Part shown: positions 8,398 to 17,567 of the stretch, in pieces
Position numbering within the stretch: the stretch's first letter is position 1
Layout: each line of letters opens with the position of its first letter
From: Seonamhaeicola sp.
GTDB taxonomy: Bacteria; Bacteroidota; Bacteroidia; Flavobacteriales; Flavobacteriaceae
Direction: 5' to 3'
DNA length: 64,000 nt
Assembly (NCBI RefSeq): GCF_028281565.1
Contig: NZ_JANQJQ010000025.1
Coordinates: 62,001-126,000, forward strand
The notes under the pieces: model-generated
What the model saw: only the letters and a program-made list of their open reading frames with translations
The model's database searches: none
What the model was told of the DNA's origin: nothing
Made by a program: the position numbers and the translations under genes

Positions 8398-8411
8398 GTT
8401 TCTTTGATTTT

Positions 8412-10181
8412 ATGAACAATCCTTTGGAATATTATAAAGAACACCGGGAAACGTATCAGCTAAAGGCTAAAGCGTGTTATGAAAGAATGACCACTTTGAG
8501 TTTGTTGCGCCTGCTGGTTTTTGTTTTAACCGGTTTTGGGGTTTACCTGGCATTCCATACTTGGCAATTAGCAGTTGCAATTGCTATAGCAGGGATCATC
8601 ATATTTGTAAAACTGCTTTCAAGGTATACCGATGTTAAACATAAAAAAGCTTTTAATGAAGCTTTAGCTAATATCAATCAGGAGGAATTAAAAATAGCTT
8701 CCGGCGATTTTCACAATAGAGATAAGGGGCTGCAGTTTCAGGACCCGAATCACTATTATAGTTTGGATATCGATTTATTCGGTCGGGGATCGTTTTTTCA
8801 ATTCTTAAATAGAACCACCATAAACGAAGGTACAAAAACGCTTGCCTCTTTATTAAAGGCCAATAATATAGAAGATATTCCCGTAAGGCAGGAGGCTATA
8901 AAAGAACTTGCTACCAAACCCGAATGGCGACAACATTATTCCGCAACCTCAAGTTTGGTCAAGGTTGAAACACCTGCCAAAGAGATTGTGGGTTGGTTAA
9001 AAAATTACCAGACATTTTTGCCAAATATGATGCGATGGCTACCATTAGGTTTTACTGTCGCAACCGTTGTTTTACTTGGATTAATCCTGGTTAATCTAAT
9101 CGACGTATCCTTAATTGGTTATTGGTTGTTGGTAGGCCTGGCTATCACCGGGCGCTATATAAAAAAGATAAATGTATTGTCCTTACATGTAGATAAGGTC
9201 AAAGATACCTTTAGGCAATATGCGCAGTTGTTGAAGTTAATCGAACAAGAGTCTTTTACTTCGGAACTTTTAAATAAAAAGCAAGCACAAATTAAGTCTG
9301 AAAAGAAAGAAGCCTCCACTATTTTTAAGGAGCTTTCCAGGGCCCTCGATGCTTTAGATAACCGGAACAACATTATCGGCGCTATTTTTGGGAATGGCTA
9401 TTTTTTAACTGATATTAAAAACAGTTATCGTATTGAGCAATGGATACAGCAATATGCCAATAAGGTAGAAGACTGGTTTGAAGTAGTATCGTTTTTTGAC
9501 GCTTATAACGCCTTAGGGAATTATGCATATAATCACCCGGAGTTTGTTTATCCGGAAATTTTAGAGGATGATGTCGTTATAAAAGCTAAAGATTTAGGGC
9601 ATCCGCTTCTAGATAAAACCAAGCGAATAGATAGTGACTTAACCATTAACAACGAACAGTTCTTTATTGTTACCGGAGCCAATATGGCAGGTAAAAGTAC
9701 TTTTTTAAGAACCGTGTCTTTGCATATCGTGATGGCGAATATCGGATTACCGATTTGTGCCGGATCAAGTCGGTATACACCGGTGAAATTGATCACCAGT
9801 ATGCGGACCACCGACTCGTTAACCGATGATAGCTCGTATTTCTTCTCGGAATTAACGCGTTTGAAATTCATAGTAGATACCATCGCTAACGAGCCTTATT
9901 TTATAGTTTTAGACGAAATATTAAAAGGCACCAATAGTACGGATAAAGCTATAGGGTCGAAGAAGTTTGTTGAGAAATTAGTAGCCTCCAATGCCACCGG
10001 GATCATAGCCACCCACGATTTGAGCTTATGCGAGATTGAAGCCCAATTGGATGATGTAAAGAACTATTTTTTCGATGCTCAAATTATTGAGGATGAACTT
10101 CATTTTGATTATAAATTAAAGCAAGGGGTCTGCCAGAATATGAATGCCTCTTTTCTCTTAAAAAAGATGGATATTGTTTAA
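8412..10181 (+). CDS. MutS-like ATPase with N-terminal membrane helices
   Basis: 589 residues. The C-terminal third is a MutS-type ABC ATPase domain: Walker A GANMAGKST (about residues 422-430), the MutS SSYFFSEL block, Walker B FIVLDEILKGTNSTD, and the histidine switch IIATHDLSL. The N-terminal part has two membrane helices (about residues 30-65) and a second hydrophobic pair (about 200-245). There is no mismatch-binding domain with a Phe-x-Glu motif. It is therefore not the mismatch-repair MutS but one of the membrane-associated MutS relatives common in Bacteroidota. Their role is not established. Confidence 0.87.
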   Translation: MNNPLEYYKEHRETYQLKAKACYERMTTLSLLRLLVFVLTGFGVYLAFHTWQLAVAIAIAGIIIFVKLLSRYTDVKHKKAFNEALANINQEELKIASGDFHNRDKGLQFQDPNHYYSLDIDLFGRGSFFQFLNRTTINEGTKTLASLLKANNIEDIPVRQEAIKELATKPEWRQHYSATSSLVKVETPAKEIVGWLKNYQTFLPNMMRWLPLGFTVATVVLLGLILVNLIDVSLIGYWLLVGLAITGRYIKKINVLSLHVDKVKDTFRQYAQLLKLIEQESFTSELLNKKQAQIKSEKKEASTIFKELSRALDALDNRNNIIGAIFGNGYFLTDIKNSYRIEQWIQQYANKVEDWFEVVSFFDAYNALGNYAYNHPEFVYPEILEDDVVIKAKDLGHPLLDKTKRIDSDLTINNEQFFIVTGANMAGKSTFLRTVSLHIVMANIGLPICAGSSRYTPVKLITSMRTTDSLTDDSSYFFSELTRLKFIVDTIANEPYFIVLDEILKGTNSTDKAIGSKKFVEKLVASNATGIIATHDLSLCEIEAQLDDVKNYFFDAQIIEDELHFDYKLKQGVCQNMNASFLLKKMDIV

Positions 10182-10196
10182 ATTGAAACATGTTTT

Positions 10197-10213
10197 CCGA
10201 AGCATCGCTTCGG
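10197..10213 (+). terminator. Hairpin after the MutS-like gene, possible terminator
   Basis: CCGAAGC / GCTTCGG with a three-base loop lies 16 bases after the stop. It is followed by a pyrimidine-rich but not T-only tail, so termination is plausible rather than clear. Confidence 0.5.
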
Positions 10214-10228
10214 ATTTCCTTTTAAATT

Positions 10229-10300
10229 GTCATTCCCGCGAAATCGAAGATTCATGAATTCAAAAATTTAAAATAAGAACCAATGAATAAAGCGGGAATC
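10229..10300. repeat. GTCATTCCCGCG...GCGGGAATC inverted repeat element
   Basis: The arms ATTCCCGC (10232-10239) and GCGGGAAT (10292-10299) bracket a 52-base AT-rich centre holding the small palindrome GAATTCATGAATC. This occupies much of the 320-base gap between the MutS-like gene and the oxidase gene; the rest of the gap is the next repeat. A related ATTCCC/GGGAAT element is at 28600-28620. Confidence 0.7.
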
Positions 10301-10361
10301 TAAATAATATAGTTTAAAAAAATTATTTATTAATCCGTTTTAATCACTCAAATGAATGATT

Positions 10362-10436
10362 GTCACCTTGAGCGCAGTCGAAAGGTCTTAAAAAACAGGA
10401 ATCTTAATTAGGTTTCGACTGCGCTCAACCCGACAT
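10362..10436. repeat. Two inverted copies of the GAGCGCAGTCGAA repeat
   Basis: TTGAGCGCAGTCGAAA (10368-10383) and its exact reverse complement (10413-10428) are separated by 29 bases and can form a long hairpin. This is the same repeat unit that is found inside leuS and at the 3' end of the LytS-like gene. Confidence 0.85.
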
Positions 10437-10503
10437 ACATAATTAATGACCTTCGGTGTTAATAAAAAATAACTATGGCAAACTCACGTTTAAAAAGATT
10501 ATT

Positions 10504-11727
10504 TTGAGTACTCAAAAAGTTTATGATATTACCATAGTTGGCGGCGGTATTGTTGGCGTAGCTTCGGCTTACAAATTGCAATTGAAATATCCTTCCTTAA
10601 AAATATTGCTTATAGAAAAGGAAAAGGAACTGGCTGCACACCAAACCGGGAATAATTCAGGAGTTATTCATTCCGGTTTGTATTATAAACCGGGGTCTTC
10701 AAAAGCAAAAAATTGTGTGGATGGCAGAAAACAGCTGGTGGCTTTCGCTAAAAAGTATCAGGTAAAACATGAAGTATGTGGTAAAGTGGTGGCAGCTGTA
10801 GATAACAGTGAGTTGCCGTATTTAGATAAGATATTCAATAATGGTTTGGCCAATAATACCGAAGGCATAGAAAAGATCAATGCGAACCAATTAAGAGATA
10901 TTGAACCACATGTTAAAAGTATTGGCGGTATTTGGGTGCCTTGTACCGGTATCATCGATTTTATAGGCGCTACCCATACCATGGCAGATTTGCTAAAGGC
11001 CAAACAACCGGAAAGTCACATTGTTTTAGGGGAAGAAGTGCTTGCCTATGAGCATAATGACGAAACAACCAAAGTCATTGCTTCTAAAAACACCTACAAG
11101 ACCAAACATATGATCTTTTGTGGCGGCTTGCAGGCAGACCGTTTAGCAAAAAAGGATAACATAAACCTTAAAGAACGGGTTGTCAGTTTCCGGGGTGATT
11201 ACTACAACCTAACGGAAGCAGCGAAAACTAAGGTCAGGAATTTAATTTATCCGGTGCCGAATCCCGCGTTCCCGTTTTTGGGTGTCCATTTCACCAAAAT
11301 GGTCAATGGCGATGTGGAGTGCGGACCCAATGCCGTATTGACTTTTAAACGGGAAGGTTACGGAAAAACAGACTTCAATTTAAAAGATACCATGGATGCC
11401 TTATCCTATTCCGGAACCTGGAACCTGCTTAAAAACCATACCGGTTTTGCTATCAATGAATACAAAAGGGCCTTTTCAAAAAAGAGATTCTTAAAAACAT
11501 TGCAACGATTAATACCGTCGTTAACCATGAGTGATATTGAACCCGGAAGAGCCGGTGTCCGTGCCATGTTATTAAAAGAAGATGGTACCATGCAAGACGA
11601 TTTCAGGATAGAATACAAAGACAAGGGCATTCATGTGCTCAATGCCCCATCACCGGCAGCCACAGCCTGTTTAGCTATTGGTGATCAAATCTGTGATATG
11701 GCAACAACACATTTTGATTTGGGTTAA
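10504..11727 (+). CDS. lhgO: L-2-hydroxyglutarate oxidase
   Basis: An FAD-dependent oxidoreductase of about 407 residues. The N-terminal Rossmann motif VGGGIVGVASAYKL is followed by TGNNSGVIHSGLYY, the substrate-side signature of LhgO. GRAGVRAMLL lies near the C-terminus. The enzyme oxidises L-2-hydroxyglutarate to 2-oxoglutarate and passes electrons to the membrane quinone pool. The start is uncertain because no in-frame ATG exists near the N-terminus. TTG at 10504 gives MSTQKVYDITIVGGG, the expected spacing to the FAD motif. GTG at 10456 would add 16 residues. An ATG at 10475 in another frame opens a ten-codon ORF whose TGA overlaps this TTG. Confidence 0.9.
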   Translation: MSTQKVYDITIVGGGIVGVASAYKLQLKYPSLKILLIEKEKELAAHQTGNNSGVIHSGLYYKPGSSKAKNCVDGRKQLVAFAKKYQVKHEVCGKVVAAVDNSELPYLDKIFNNGLANNTEGIEKINANQLRDIEPHVKSIGGIWVPCTGIIDFIGATHTMADLLKAKQPESHIVLGEEVLAYEHNDETTKVIASKNTYKTKHMIFCGGLQADRLAKKDNINLKERVVSFRGDYYNLTEAAKTKVRNLIYPVPNPAFPFLGVHFTKMVNGDVECGPNAVLTFKREGYGKTDFNLKDTMDALSYSGTWNLLKNHTGFAINEYKRAFSKKRFLKTLQRLIPSLTMSDIEPGRAGVRAMLLKEDGTMQDDFRIEYKDKGIHVLNAPSPAATACLAIGDQICDMATTHFDLG

Positions 11728-11979
11728 ATACGCTCTGAATGTTAAAAAACGTAGGTTAAGTAAGGTGAGGTTTTGAAAACTGTTCGTTTAGTGATTGTTT
11801 ACCAAAAATAGCATGTAGCATCATCAAATTCCAATAAACTGTACAGACAGTTAAATTGACGTGATTAATGAAATAGATTTGTTTACAAACGACATATTTT
11901 GACGTTGGTAACTACAAAACGTTATTTTGTACATTACTTTTTGATGGTTTTTACTTTTCTCAGTACTTTTCATCTGTAT

Positions 11980-12975
11980 ATGGGAATTGTAAATAAACAT
12001 ATTTCGCGAGTACTGGTACACATCCTGTTCTGGATGCTGTTTGTATTTGTGTCCCTTTTTCTGTTCTCGAATTTCTATTGGAAGGAAAATCCGTTTCTTC
12101 AATACTTGTTCCTTCTGGTTATAATTGTGTATGCCAATAACCTGTGGTTGTTACCCTTTTTTGTAAAAAAGAAAATGTATGTAGGCTATATTTTTGTGTT
12201 CGTCATCATATCCTTTTTAGCCACACAGTTGTATTGTTATTCTTTTGCAAAATGCGGTTGTACCGTTTTTAAATGTTTGAGTGATTACCTGTGGCAGTCT
12301 TTAGTACCCTTGATCTTCTTCTCATTTGTTTGGATGCTGTATCGGTTTTTAGATGAACAGGAAAAAGTAGCGGCCGTAAAAAAAGAACATGTGGAAATGG
12401 AACTGAAGTTTTTAAAATCTCAAATAAACCCCCATGTGTTGTTCAACAATTTAAATACCATTTATTCGTATTCCATAGAAAAACCTAATGAAGTGCCTGA
12501 CATGATCTTAATGCTGTCTGATAACTTAAAACATGTCTTGCACGAGAGCAATTCAAAGACTGTTCCCCTGGAAAAAGAAATTCAGTTCATAGATAATTAC
12601 ATCAGGTTTCAAAGAATAAGAGTTGAAGGTGTTAAGCAGATTCAATATGAAAAAGATATAGATTCCTATGACTATGAAATAGCGCCGTTATTATTGATTA
12701 CGATCATTGAAAATGCGTTTAAGCACAGTGCCTTGCATAGTGATATTTCTATTTTAATTAAAGTTGGGAGTGGTGTTTTGGAATGTGTATGTGAAAATGG
12801 GTTTAAGGATGAAGACGAAGCTTCCAGTTTTAAGATCGGATTGCAAAACTTAGAAAAGCGATTAGCGCTTATCTATGAAGATGCTTATGAACTTAATATC
12901 AAAAAGGGAGAGACTTTTAAAGTGTATTTAAAATTAATTTTAACTAATGTCCCCTCGAGCGCAGTCGAGAGGTAA
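11980..12975 (+). CDS. LytS/YesM-type sensor histidine kinase with repeat-derived C-terminus
   Basis: Four membrane helices in the N-terminal half are followed by a short coiled linker. The His_kinase domain motif is LKSQINPHVLFNNLNTIYSY, whose histidine is the phosphorylated residue. The ATP-binding N-box is IENAFKHS. This is the LytS/YesM class, which pairs with LytTR regulators; one follows 70 bases downstream. The frame is open from a TTG at 11899. I prefer the ATG at 11980, which begins MGIVNKHISRVL right before helix 1; ATG at 11944 is also possible. The last residues (NVPSSAVER) are encoded by a GAGCGCAGTCGA repeat, so the native C-terminus has been rewritten. The signal sensed is unknown. 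Confidence 0.88.
   Translation: MGIVNKHISRVLVHILFWMLFVFVSLFLFSNFYWKENPFLQYLFLLVIIVYANNLWLLPFFVKKKMYVGYIFVFVIISFLATQLYCYSFAKCGCTVFKCLSDYLWQSLVPLIFFSFVWMLYRFLDEQEKVAAVKKEHVEMELKFLKSQINPHVLFNNLNTIYSYSIEKPNEVPDMILMLSDNLKHVLHESNSKTVPLEKEIQFIDNYIRFQRIRVEGVKQIQYEKDIDSYDYEIAPLLLITIIENAFKHSALHSDISILIKVGSGVLECVCENGFKDEDEASSFKIGLQNLEKRLALIYEDAYELNIKKGETFKVYLKLILTNVPSSAVER
12949..12973 (+). repeat. GAGCGCAGTCGA repeat forming the 3' end of the LytS-like gene
   Basis: CCCCTCGAGCGCAGTCGAGAGG, cut here into CCCCTCGAGCGCAG and TCGAGAGG, is a near palindrome (CTCGA/TCGAG). It belongs to the family also present in leuS and at 10362-10436. The stop codon of the kinase gene lies at its end. Confidence 0.8.
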
Positions 12976-13045
12976 ATTGAAAAGGTCTCAACTCTGGATT
13001 ATCTTAAGCGAAGACGAAAGACTAGACCAGACAAACTATTAGAAT

Positions 13046-13738
13046 ATGACTTGCATTATCATAGAAGACGAAATACCGGCCCAAAGAATTTTACAAAACT
13101 ACATTGGTAAAATACCGGGTTTGGAATTGCTGAACACATTTAAAGCAGCTATTGAGGCGAATTCGTTTTTGAATTCCAATCAGGTGGATGTAGTGTTCCT
13201 GGATATTAATCTACCCGATATTTCCGGACTTGATTTTATAAAAACCATCAAAGATCCACCGGCTGTGATCATGACCACAGCCTATCCGGATTATGCCGTG
13301 AGCAGTTTTGAACTTAGAACCATTGTTGATTACCTGGTAAAACCGTTTTCGTTTGACAGGTTCCTAAAAGCCATTAATAAAGCTAAGGAAAGAGTAGACG
13401 TTCCGAAAAACAATTCAGAAGAAAATAAGAGCGAAACTATTTTTTTGAATGTGGATAAGACCATGCATAAAATAGTATTGGATACCATTATTTATATTGA
13501 ATCTGATAGAAATTATATCACACTCGTTACACAGACTCAAAAATTTTCTTTTATAGATTCACTAAAAAACTGGGCAGAGAAGCTCCGGGGGAAGCAGTTT
13601 ATTCAAGTGCACAAGTCCTTTATTATTAACAGCGAATTTGTGGATAAGATATCCGGGAACACCGTATTTCTGAGTGGATATAAAATCCCGATAGGCAGAA
13701 CGTATAAACCTAATTTATTAAACGCCTTAGGGATTTAG
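13046..13738 (+). CDS. LytTR-family response regulator
   Basis: 230 residues. The receiver domain (about 1-118) has the acidic pocket EDE at residues 7-9, the phosphorylated Asp53 in VVFLDINLPDISG, and the conserved lysine at 99 (YLVKPFS). A LytTR DNA-binding domain fills about residues 130-230, recognisable from IIYIESDRNYITL and QVHKSFIIN. It is the output partner of the histidine kinase just upstream. LytTR regulators bind direct repeats in promoters; the target genes here are not visible. Confidence 0.93.
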   Translation: MTCIIIEDEIPAQRILQNYIGKIPGLELLNTFKAAIEANSFLNSNQVDVVFLDINLPDISGLDFIKTIKDPPAVIMTTAYPDYAVSSFELRTIVDYLVKPFSFDRFLKAINKAKERVDVPKNNSEENKSETIFLNVDKTMHKIVLDTIIYIESDRNYITLVTQTQKFSFIDSLKNWAEKLRGKQFIQVHKSFIINSEFVDKISGNTVFLSGYKIPIGRTYKPNLLNALGI

Positions 13739-13882
13739 GGTTTGTGGATATGTGTTGTTTTTCTTTCCGGAATAAACCAGAGAGAAGTAATTTTACACCT
13801 CCCGTAATCCTTCCAAATAAGAGGGCAGTAAGGGGTATGTTTCAAACATGTAAAAATGAAAAAAAACATGTACATTTAACCT

Positions 13883-15028
13883 ATGCAGCATACTTCTAAA
13901 CTTCCAAATGTAGGGACTACCATCTTTACGGTTATGAGCACTTTGGCAACTGAGCATAATGCCATCAACTTGTCTCAGGGTTTTCCGGATTTCGATAGTG
14001 ACAAAAAGTTAATTGACCTGGTAAGCAAAGCTATGAATTCCGGCTGTAATCACTATGCACCCATGCGTGGCCTTTTAGAGCTGAAGGAGATCATTGCAAA
14101 GAAGTTTGATGCACTGTATGGTACAAGTTATCATCCTGAAAGAGAGATCACCATTACGGCAGGAGCTACTCAGGCTATTGCTACTATAATAACAACGTTC
14201 GTAAATCAGAATGATGAGGTTATTGTTTTTCAACCTGCTTATGACAGTTATCAACCTATGGTGGAGCTTAACGGAGGCAACATTGTGCCCATTCATATGC
14301 GGGCGTCTGTTGATTTTAAAGTGGATTGGAATGAGGTCAGGGAGAAGCTCAATGATAAAACCAAAATGATCATTATTAATTCGCCTCATAATCCCACAGG
14401 TTCGGTTTTTTCGAAAGAAGATATGTTGACATTGCAGGAACTGACCAGGAATACCGATATTATTGTGTTAAGTGATGAGGTGTATGAGCACATGATCTAC
14501 GACGGGCTTCAACACCAAAGTGCTTGTTTGTTTCCCGATTTAAAATTGAGAACTTTTGTAGTGGCATCTTTTTGCAAAACCTTTCACAATACCGGATGGC
14601 GGATTGGGTATTGCTGCGCCCCCAGGGAACTGATGAAAGAATTTATAAAAGTGCATCAGTTTAATGTGTTTTGTATCCACCATCCCACACAAAAAGGCAT
14701 AGCAGACTATATGAAAAACCCGGAGCATTATTTAGGCTTACCCGGTTTCTACCAACAGAAAAGAGATCTGTTTTTAGAGTTGATAAAGGAGTCCAGGTTT
14801 AAATTCACACCGGCAAAAGGGACTTATTTTCAGCTATTGGATTATTCCGGGATCAATCAGGAATATGATGTGGATTTAGCAAAACAATGGACGATCGAAA
14901 AGAAAATCGCTTCCATACCATTATCCGTTTTTAATGCAGATGGATCAGATGAAAAGGTACTTCGGTTTTGTTTTGCAAAAAAGGAAGATACCCTTAAACG
15001 AGCCGCCGATATTTTAAACACCATTTAA
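13883..15028 (+). CDS. PLP-dependent methionine/glutamine aminotransferase (YbdL-like)
   Basis: A fold-type I aminotransferase of 381 residues. The N-terminal block INLSQGFPDFD, the cofactor motif NSPHNPTGSVF, and the Schiff-base lysine in SFCKTFHNTGWRIGYC (about residue 232) are all present, as is the C-terminal RFCFAKKEDTL. YbdL-like enzymes transaminate methionine and other hydrophobic or aromatic amino acids. The next gene, two bases after the stop, encodes an omega-amidase. That pairing points to glutamine as amino donor, because transamination of glutamine yields 2-oxoglutaramate, the substrate of omega-amidase. The exact amino-acid preference cannot be read from sequence. Confidence 0.9.
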   Translation: MQHTSKLPNVGTTIFTVMSTLATEHNAINLSQGFPDFDSDKKLIDLVSKAMNSGCNHYAPMRGLLELKEIIAKKFDALYGTSYHPEREITITAGATQAIATIITTFVNQNDEVIVFQPAYDSYQPMVELNGGNIVPIHMRASVDFKVDWNEVREKLNDKTKMIIINSPHNPTGSVFSKEDMLTLQELTRNTDIIVLSDEVYEHMIYDGLQHQSACLFPDLKLRTFVVASFCKTFHNTGWRIGYCCAPRELMKEFIKVHQFNVFCIHHPTQKGIADYMKNPEHYLGLPGFYQQKRDLFLELIKESRFKFTPAKGTYFQLLDYSGINQEYDVDLAKQWTIEKKIASIPLSVFNADGSDEKVLRFCFAKKEDTLKRAADILNTI

Positions 15029-15030
15029 GC

Positions 15031-15810
15031 ATGCAAGATCAATTAAAAGTCGCCTTAGTTCAGTCGGATTTGGTTTGGGAAAACCCAAAAGGAAATCGTA
15101 ATAATTTTTCAGAAAAATTAGAGTCGATTTCTGAAAAAGTCGACCTTGTTGTTTTGCCCGAAATGTTTACAACCGGTTTTACCATGAATGCGGGTGAGGT
15201 GGCCGAAACCATGCAAGGAGAAACAGTTTCCTGGATGAAGCGAATGGCGTCAAAACTGGATACAGCTATTATGGGTAGTGTGGTTATTTCTGAAGACGGG
15301 AAGTTTTACAATCGTCTGTTGTTTGTTGAGGCTTCGGGAAAGCTAACTACCTATGATAAAAAGCATACGTTTACTTTGGTAGGTGAGGAGAAAACATATG
15401 CCGGCGGAACAGAAAGGGTAATTATCAGTTATAAAGGCTGGAAAATTTGCCCGCTTATTTGTTATGATCTGCGCTTTCCGGTTTGGGCCAGAAACACTGA
15501 AGATTATGACGTCTTGATCTATGTTGCTAATTGGCCGAAACCAAGAGTGTCTGCCTGGGATGCGTTGTTAAAGGCCCGTGCCATTGAAAACATGAGTTAT
15601 TGTATCGGCGTCAACAGAGTTGGTGTAGATGGTGTCAAAATTGGGTATTCCGGTCATTCGGCGGCATATGATGTATTAGGAAACCAAATGACGTCTATTC
15701 GACCTTATGAAGAGCAAATTGAAACGATAACTCTGGAAAAGCGGCACATTCAAAAGTATCGAAATACCCTGAAGTTTTTAAATGACAGAGATGATTTTAT
15801 TCTGAAGTAA
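15031..15810 (+). CDS. Omega-amidase, nitrilase family (YafV/Nit2-like)
   Basis: 259 residues of the carbon-nitrogen hydrolase superfamily with the full catalytic triad: Glu44 (LPEMFTTGF), Lys110 (YDKKHTF) and Cys144 (LICYDLRFP). Omega-amidases hydrolyse 2-oxoglutaramate to 2-oxoglutarate and ammonia, removing the by-product of glutamine-dependent transamination. This fits the aminotransferase gene immediately upstream, probably in the same operon. The end of the gene overlaps the converging lipoprotein gene by 14 bases. Confidence 0.9.
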   Translation: MQDQLKVALVQSDLVWENPKGNRNNFSEKLESISEKVDLVVLPEMFTTGFTMNAGEVAETMQGETVSWMKRMASKLDTAIMGSVVISEDGKFYNRLLFVEASGKLTTYDKKHTFTLVGEEKTYAGGTERVIISYKGWKICPLICYDLRFPVWARNTEDYDVLIYVANWPKPRVSAWDALLKARAIENMSYCIGVNRVGVDGVKIGYSGHSAAYDVLGNQMTSIRPYEEQIETITLEKRHIQKYRNTLKFLNDRDDFILK

Positions 15811-17404
15811 AGTTAAGAATAGTTGGATATCCCCAGGCTGCTCGTATTTGTTCATCATCTTTAAAAATAAAATGGCTTACATCTTCCGGTTGTATCTTAT
15901 TTAAATAGTTTCCGGGATCGTATTTTTTATTGCCGTTTGCGTCATGAATAACCCTAATGTAATATTTACCGGGTGTTATATTATAAAAATCAACTTGTTC
16001 CGGTTTTGTAGAATATTTTTCAACTTTAACATCACCTTTAGAATCTGTTAACTGGATTATTACCGGATATTTAGCACCCACCAATGTAAGGCGCGCAAAA
16101 CCATAATCAGATTCTTTTTTGGTGCCTAAAGAATACAATAGGGTGTCAGCATGTGTGTCATCAAAAATATCCTTAAAAGCTTCCGGTAAAATTTTCATGG
16201 CATACTTGTTTTCATAACTTTTTTTAAAGTCGAAAACATAAGTGTTGTTTATAGTGTCAAACCTGGTTGTGAAATCAACATTAGCAGAGTCTTTATCAAT
16301 AAGTGTCACTTTTGAAACATCAAAAGCAGCAAACGGGGTGCTACCGGTAATTTTAAAGGGTTCATCAAGTCCGATAGTTCCTGAAACCGACTCTTCGATT
16401 ATTAATGAATCTCTTTCCTGCACACTAATTCTGGCCGTGTATTCTTTTTCATAATCAGTATGTGATACTTTAAAAAGTAAAGAATCCACTTCTAACCTTG
16501 GTATGTACCAATAGTATAAAGTATCTGCTTTTTCATCTTTGGTAATATAGTATTTGAATTCTTCCGGAACTTCAGAAAGTATGTCAATTTTCATGTTTTT
16601 ATAATCACCTTCATAACCGAACATGATCTTCTCTCCGGAAACTAATTTAGGTTTCACAGCGTTAAAATCTAAGTTCTCGCTAAACAATTTCATAGTATAT
16701 AGCGAATCGGTCGGAACTGTAATAAATGCTTTATGAAACGCTATTTGATCAAATTTTTGCTGAAATTTATTATCCCCATTATTGTCTTTTAAAGCCATGA
16801 GCATGTATTTTCCGGCTTTTACATTTTCAATGGAAAAGGTGGTTAAACTATCAAGGGTATTCGTTATATATTTAGGAACATCTTTATAAACAATAGAATC
16901 TGTAAAGGTGGAATCTACTTCGTATAAGGCGACATTAACAAAGGTTTCGGGTTCTTTATGAAATGCATCAACAATGTTCCCGTTAACGGTTAGCGAATCT
17001 ATAAAATCACCGGTTGAAAATACATATCTGTAGTACGGATATGGATTGCCTTCATTATTATCGGTAATGCTATTGCCAAAGTTAAAAGCGTATGTTGTAT
17101 TGGGTTGAAGGGTATCCAGAATTTTAATGGTGATTCTCTTGCTGGCACCACTCAGGGGTTTTATTTCTGGCTGGTATTCCATTGGAGGCGAAATAATAAG
17201 CTGCTTTTGTAAATCCTTAATCTTTATGAACTCATCAAACTCAATCTCAATTTCATTGCCTTCAAAATTGGTAGTATAATTTTCTGGGAATTCTTTTTCA
17301 ATTTTTGGTGGTTCTTCATCTTTTGGCCCGCCTTCGGGAGTGCCACGGTTAGCACAGTTTATAAAAACAAGACTTAAAAAAAATAATGCGTTAACTCGGA
17401 ACAA
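15797..17404 (-). CDS. Ig-like domain lipoprotein
   Basis: A large envelope protein with a lipobox (LVFINC followed by ANRGTPEGGPKDEEPP). The Cys would be lipidated after cleavage. The first domain is a bacterial Ig-like fold (FDEFIKIKDLQKQLIISPP, LQPNTTYAFNFG), then come several beta-rich repeats and a last domain containing DANGNKKYDPG, a calcium-loop-like motif. The frame extends back to 17545, but the upstream residues look non-coding. TTG at 17402-17404 gives a compact signal peptide of 16 residues before the Cys; TTG at 17440 and ATG at 17512 are alternatives. Homologues with this GGPKDE start are common in flavobacteria and have no assigned function. Confidence 0.8.
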   Translation of the reverse strand: MFRVNALFFLSLVFINCANRGTPEGGPKDEEPPKIEKEFPENYTTNFEGNEIEIEFDEFIKIKDLQKQLIISPPMEYQPEIKPLSGASKRITIKILDTLQPNTTYAFNFGNSITDNNEGNPYPYYRYVFSTGDFIDSLTVNGNIVDAFHKEPETFVNVALYEVDSTFTDSIVYKDVPKYITNTLDSLTTFSIENVKAGKYMLMALKDNNGDNKFQQKFDQIAFHKAFITVPTDSLYTMKLFSENLDFNAVKPKLVSGEKIMFGYEGDYKNMKIDILSEVPEEFKYYITKDEKADTLYYWYIPRLEVDSLLFKVSHTDYEKEYTARISVQERDSLIIEESVSGTIGLDEPFKITGSTPFAAFDVSKVTLIDKDSANVDFTTRFDTINNTYVFDFKKSYENKYAMKILPEAFKDIFDDTHADTLLYSLGTKKESDYGFARLTLVGAKYPVIIQLTDSKGDVKVEKYSTKPEQVDFYNITPGKYYIRVIHDANGNKKYDPGNYLNKIQPEDVSHFIFKDDEQIRAAWGYPTILNFTSE

Positions 17405-17567
17405 ACCTACCAGATACTTAGAAGAAAAAAACGTTAACAATTTTGAAACAAATTTGGGTGTATTTAAATCTCGATTATCGAGTAAAATAAAATTTGAAAG
17501 GGTCTTAGTCATTACCAATTTTAAATTTTGCACAAACCTACGCAATTTTAGAGATATAACGGACGAC

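Noticed and set aside
10197-10213. Firm call of a terminator after the MutS-like gene
   Set aside because: The stem is good but the T-tract is interrupted, so it is listed only with moderate confidence.
11851-12102. Minus-strand frame of 83 codons opposite the LytS-like gene
   Set aside because: It overlaps the membrane part of the kinase, has a low-complexity basic composition and no homology pattern I recognise.
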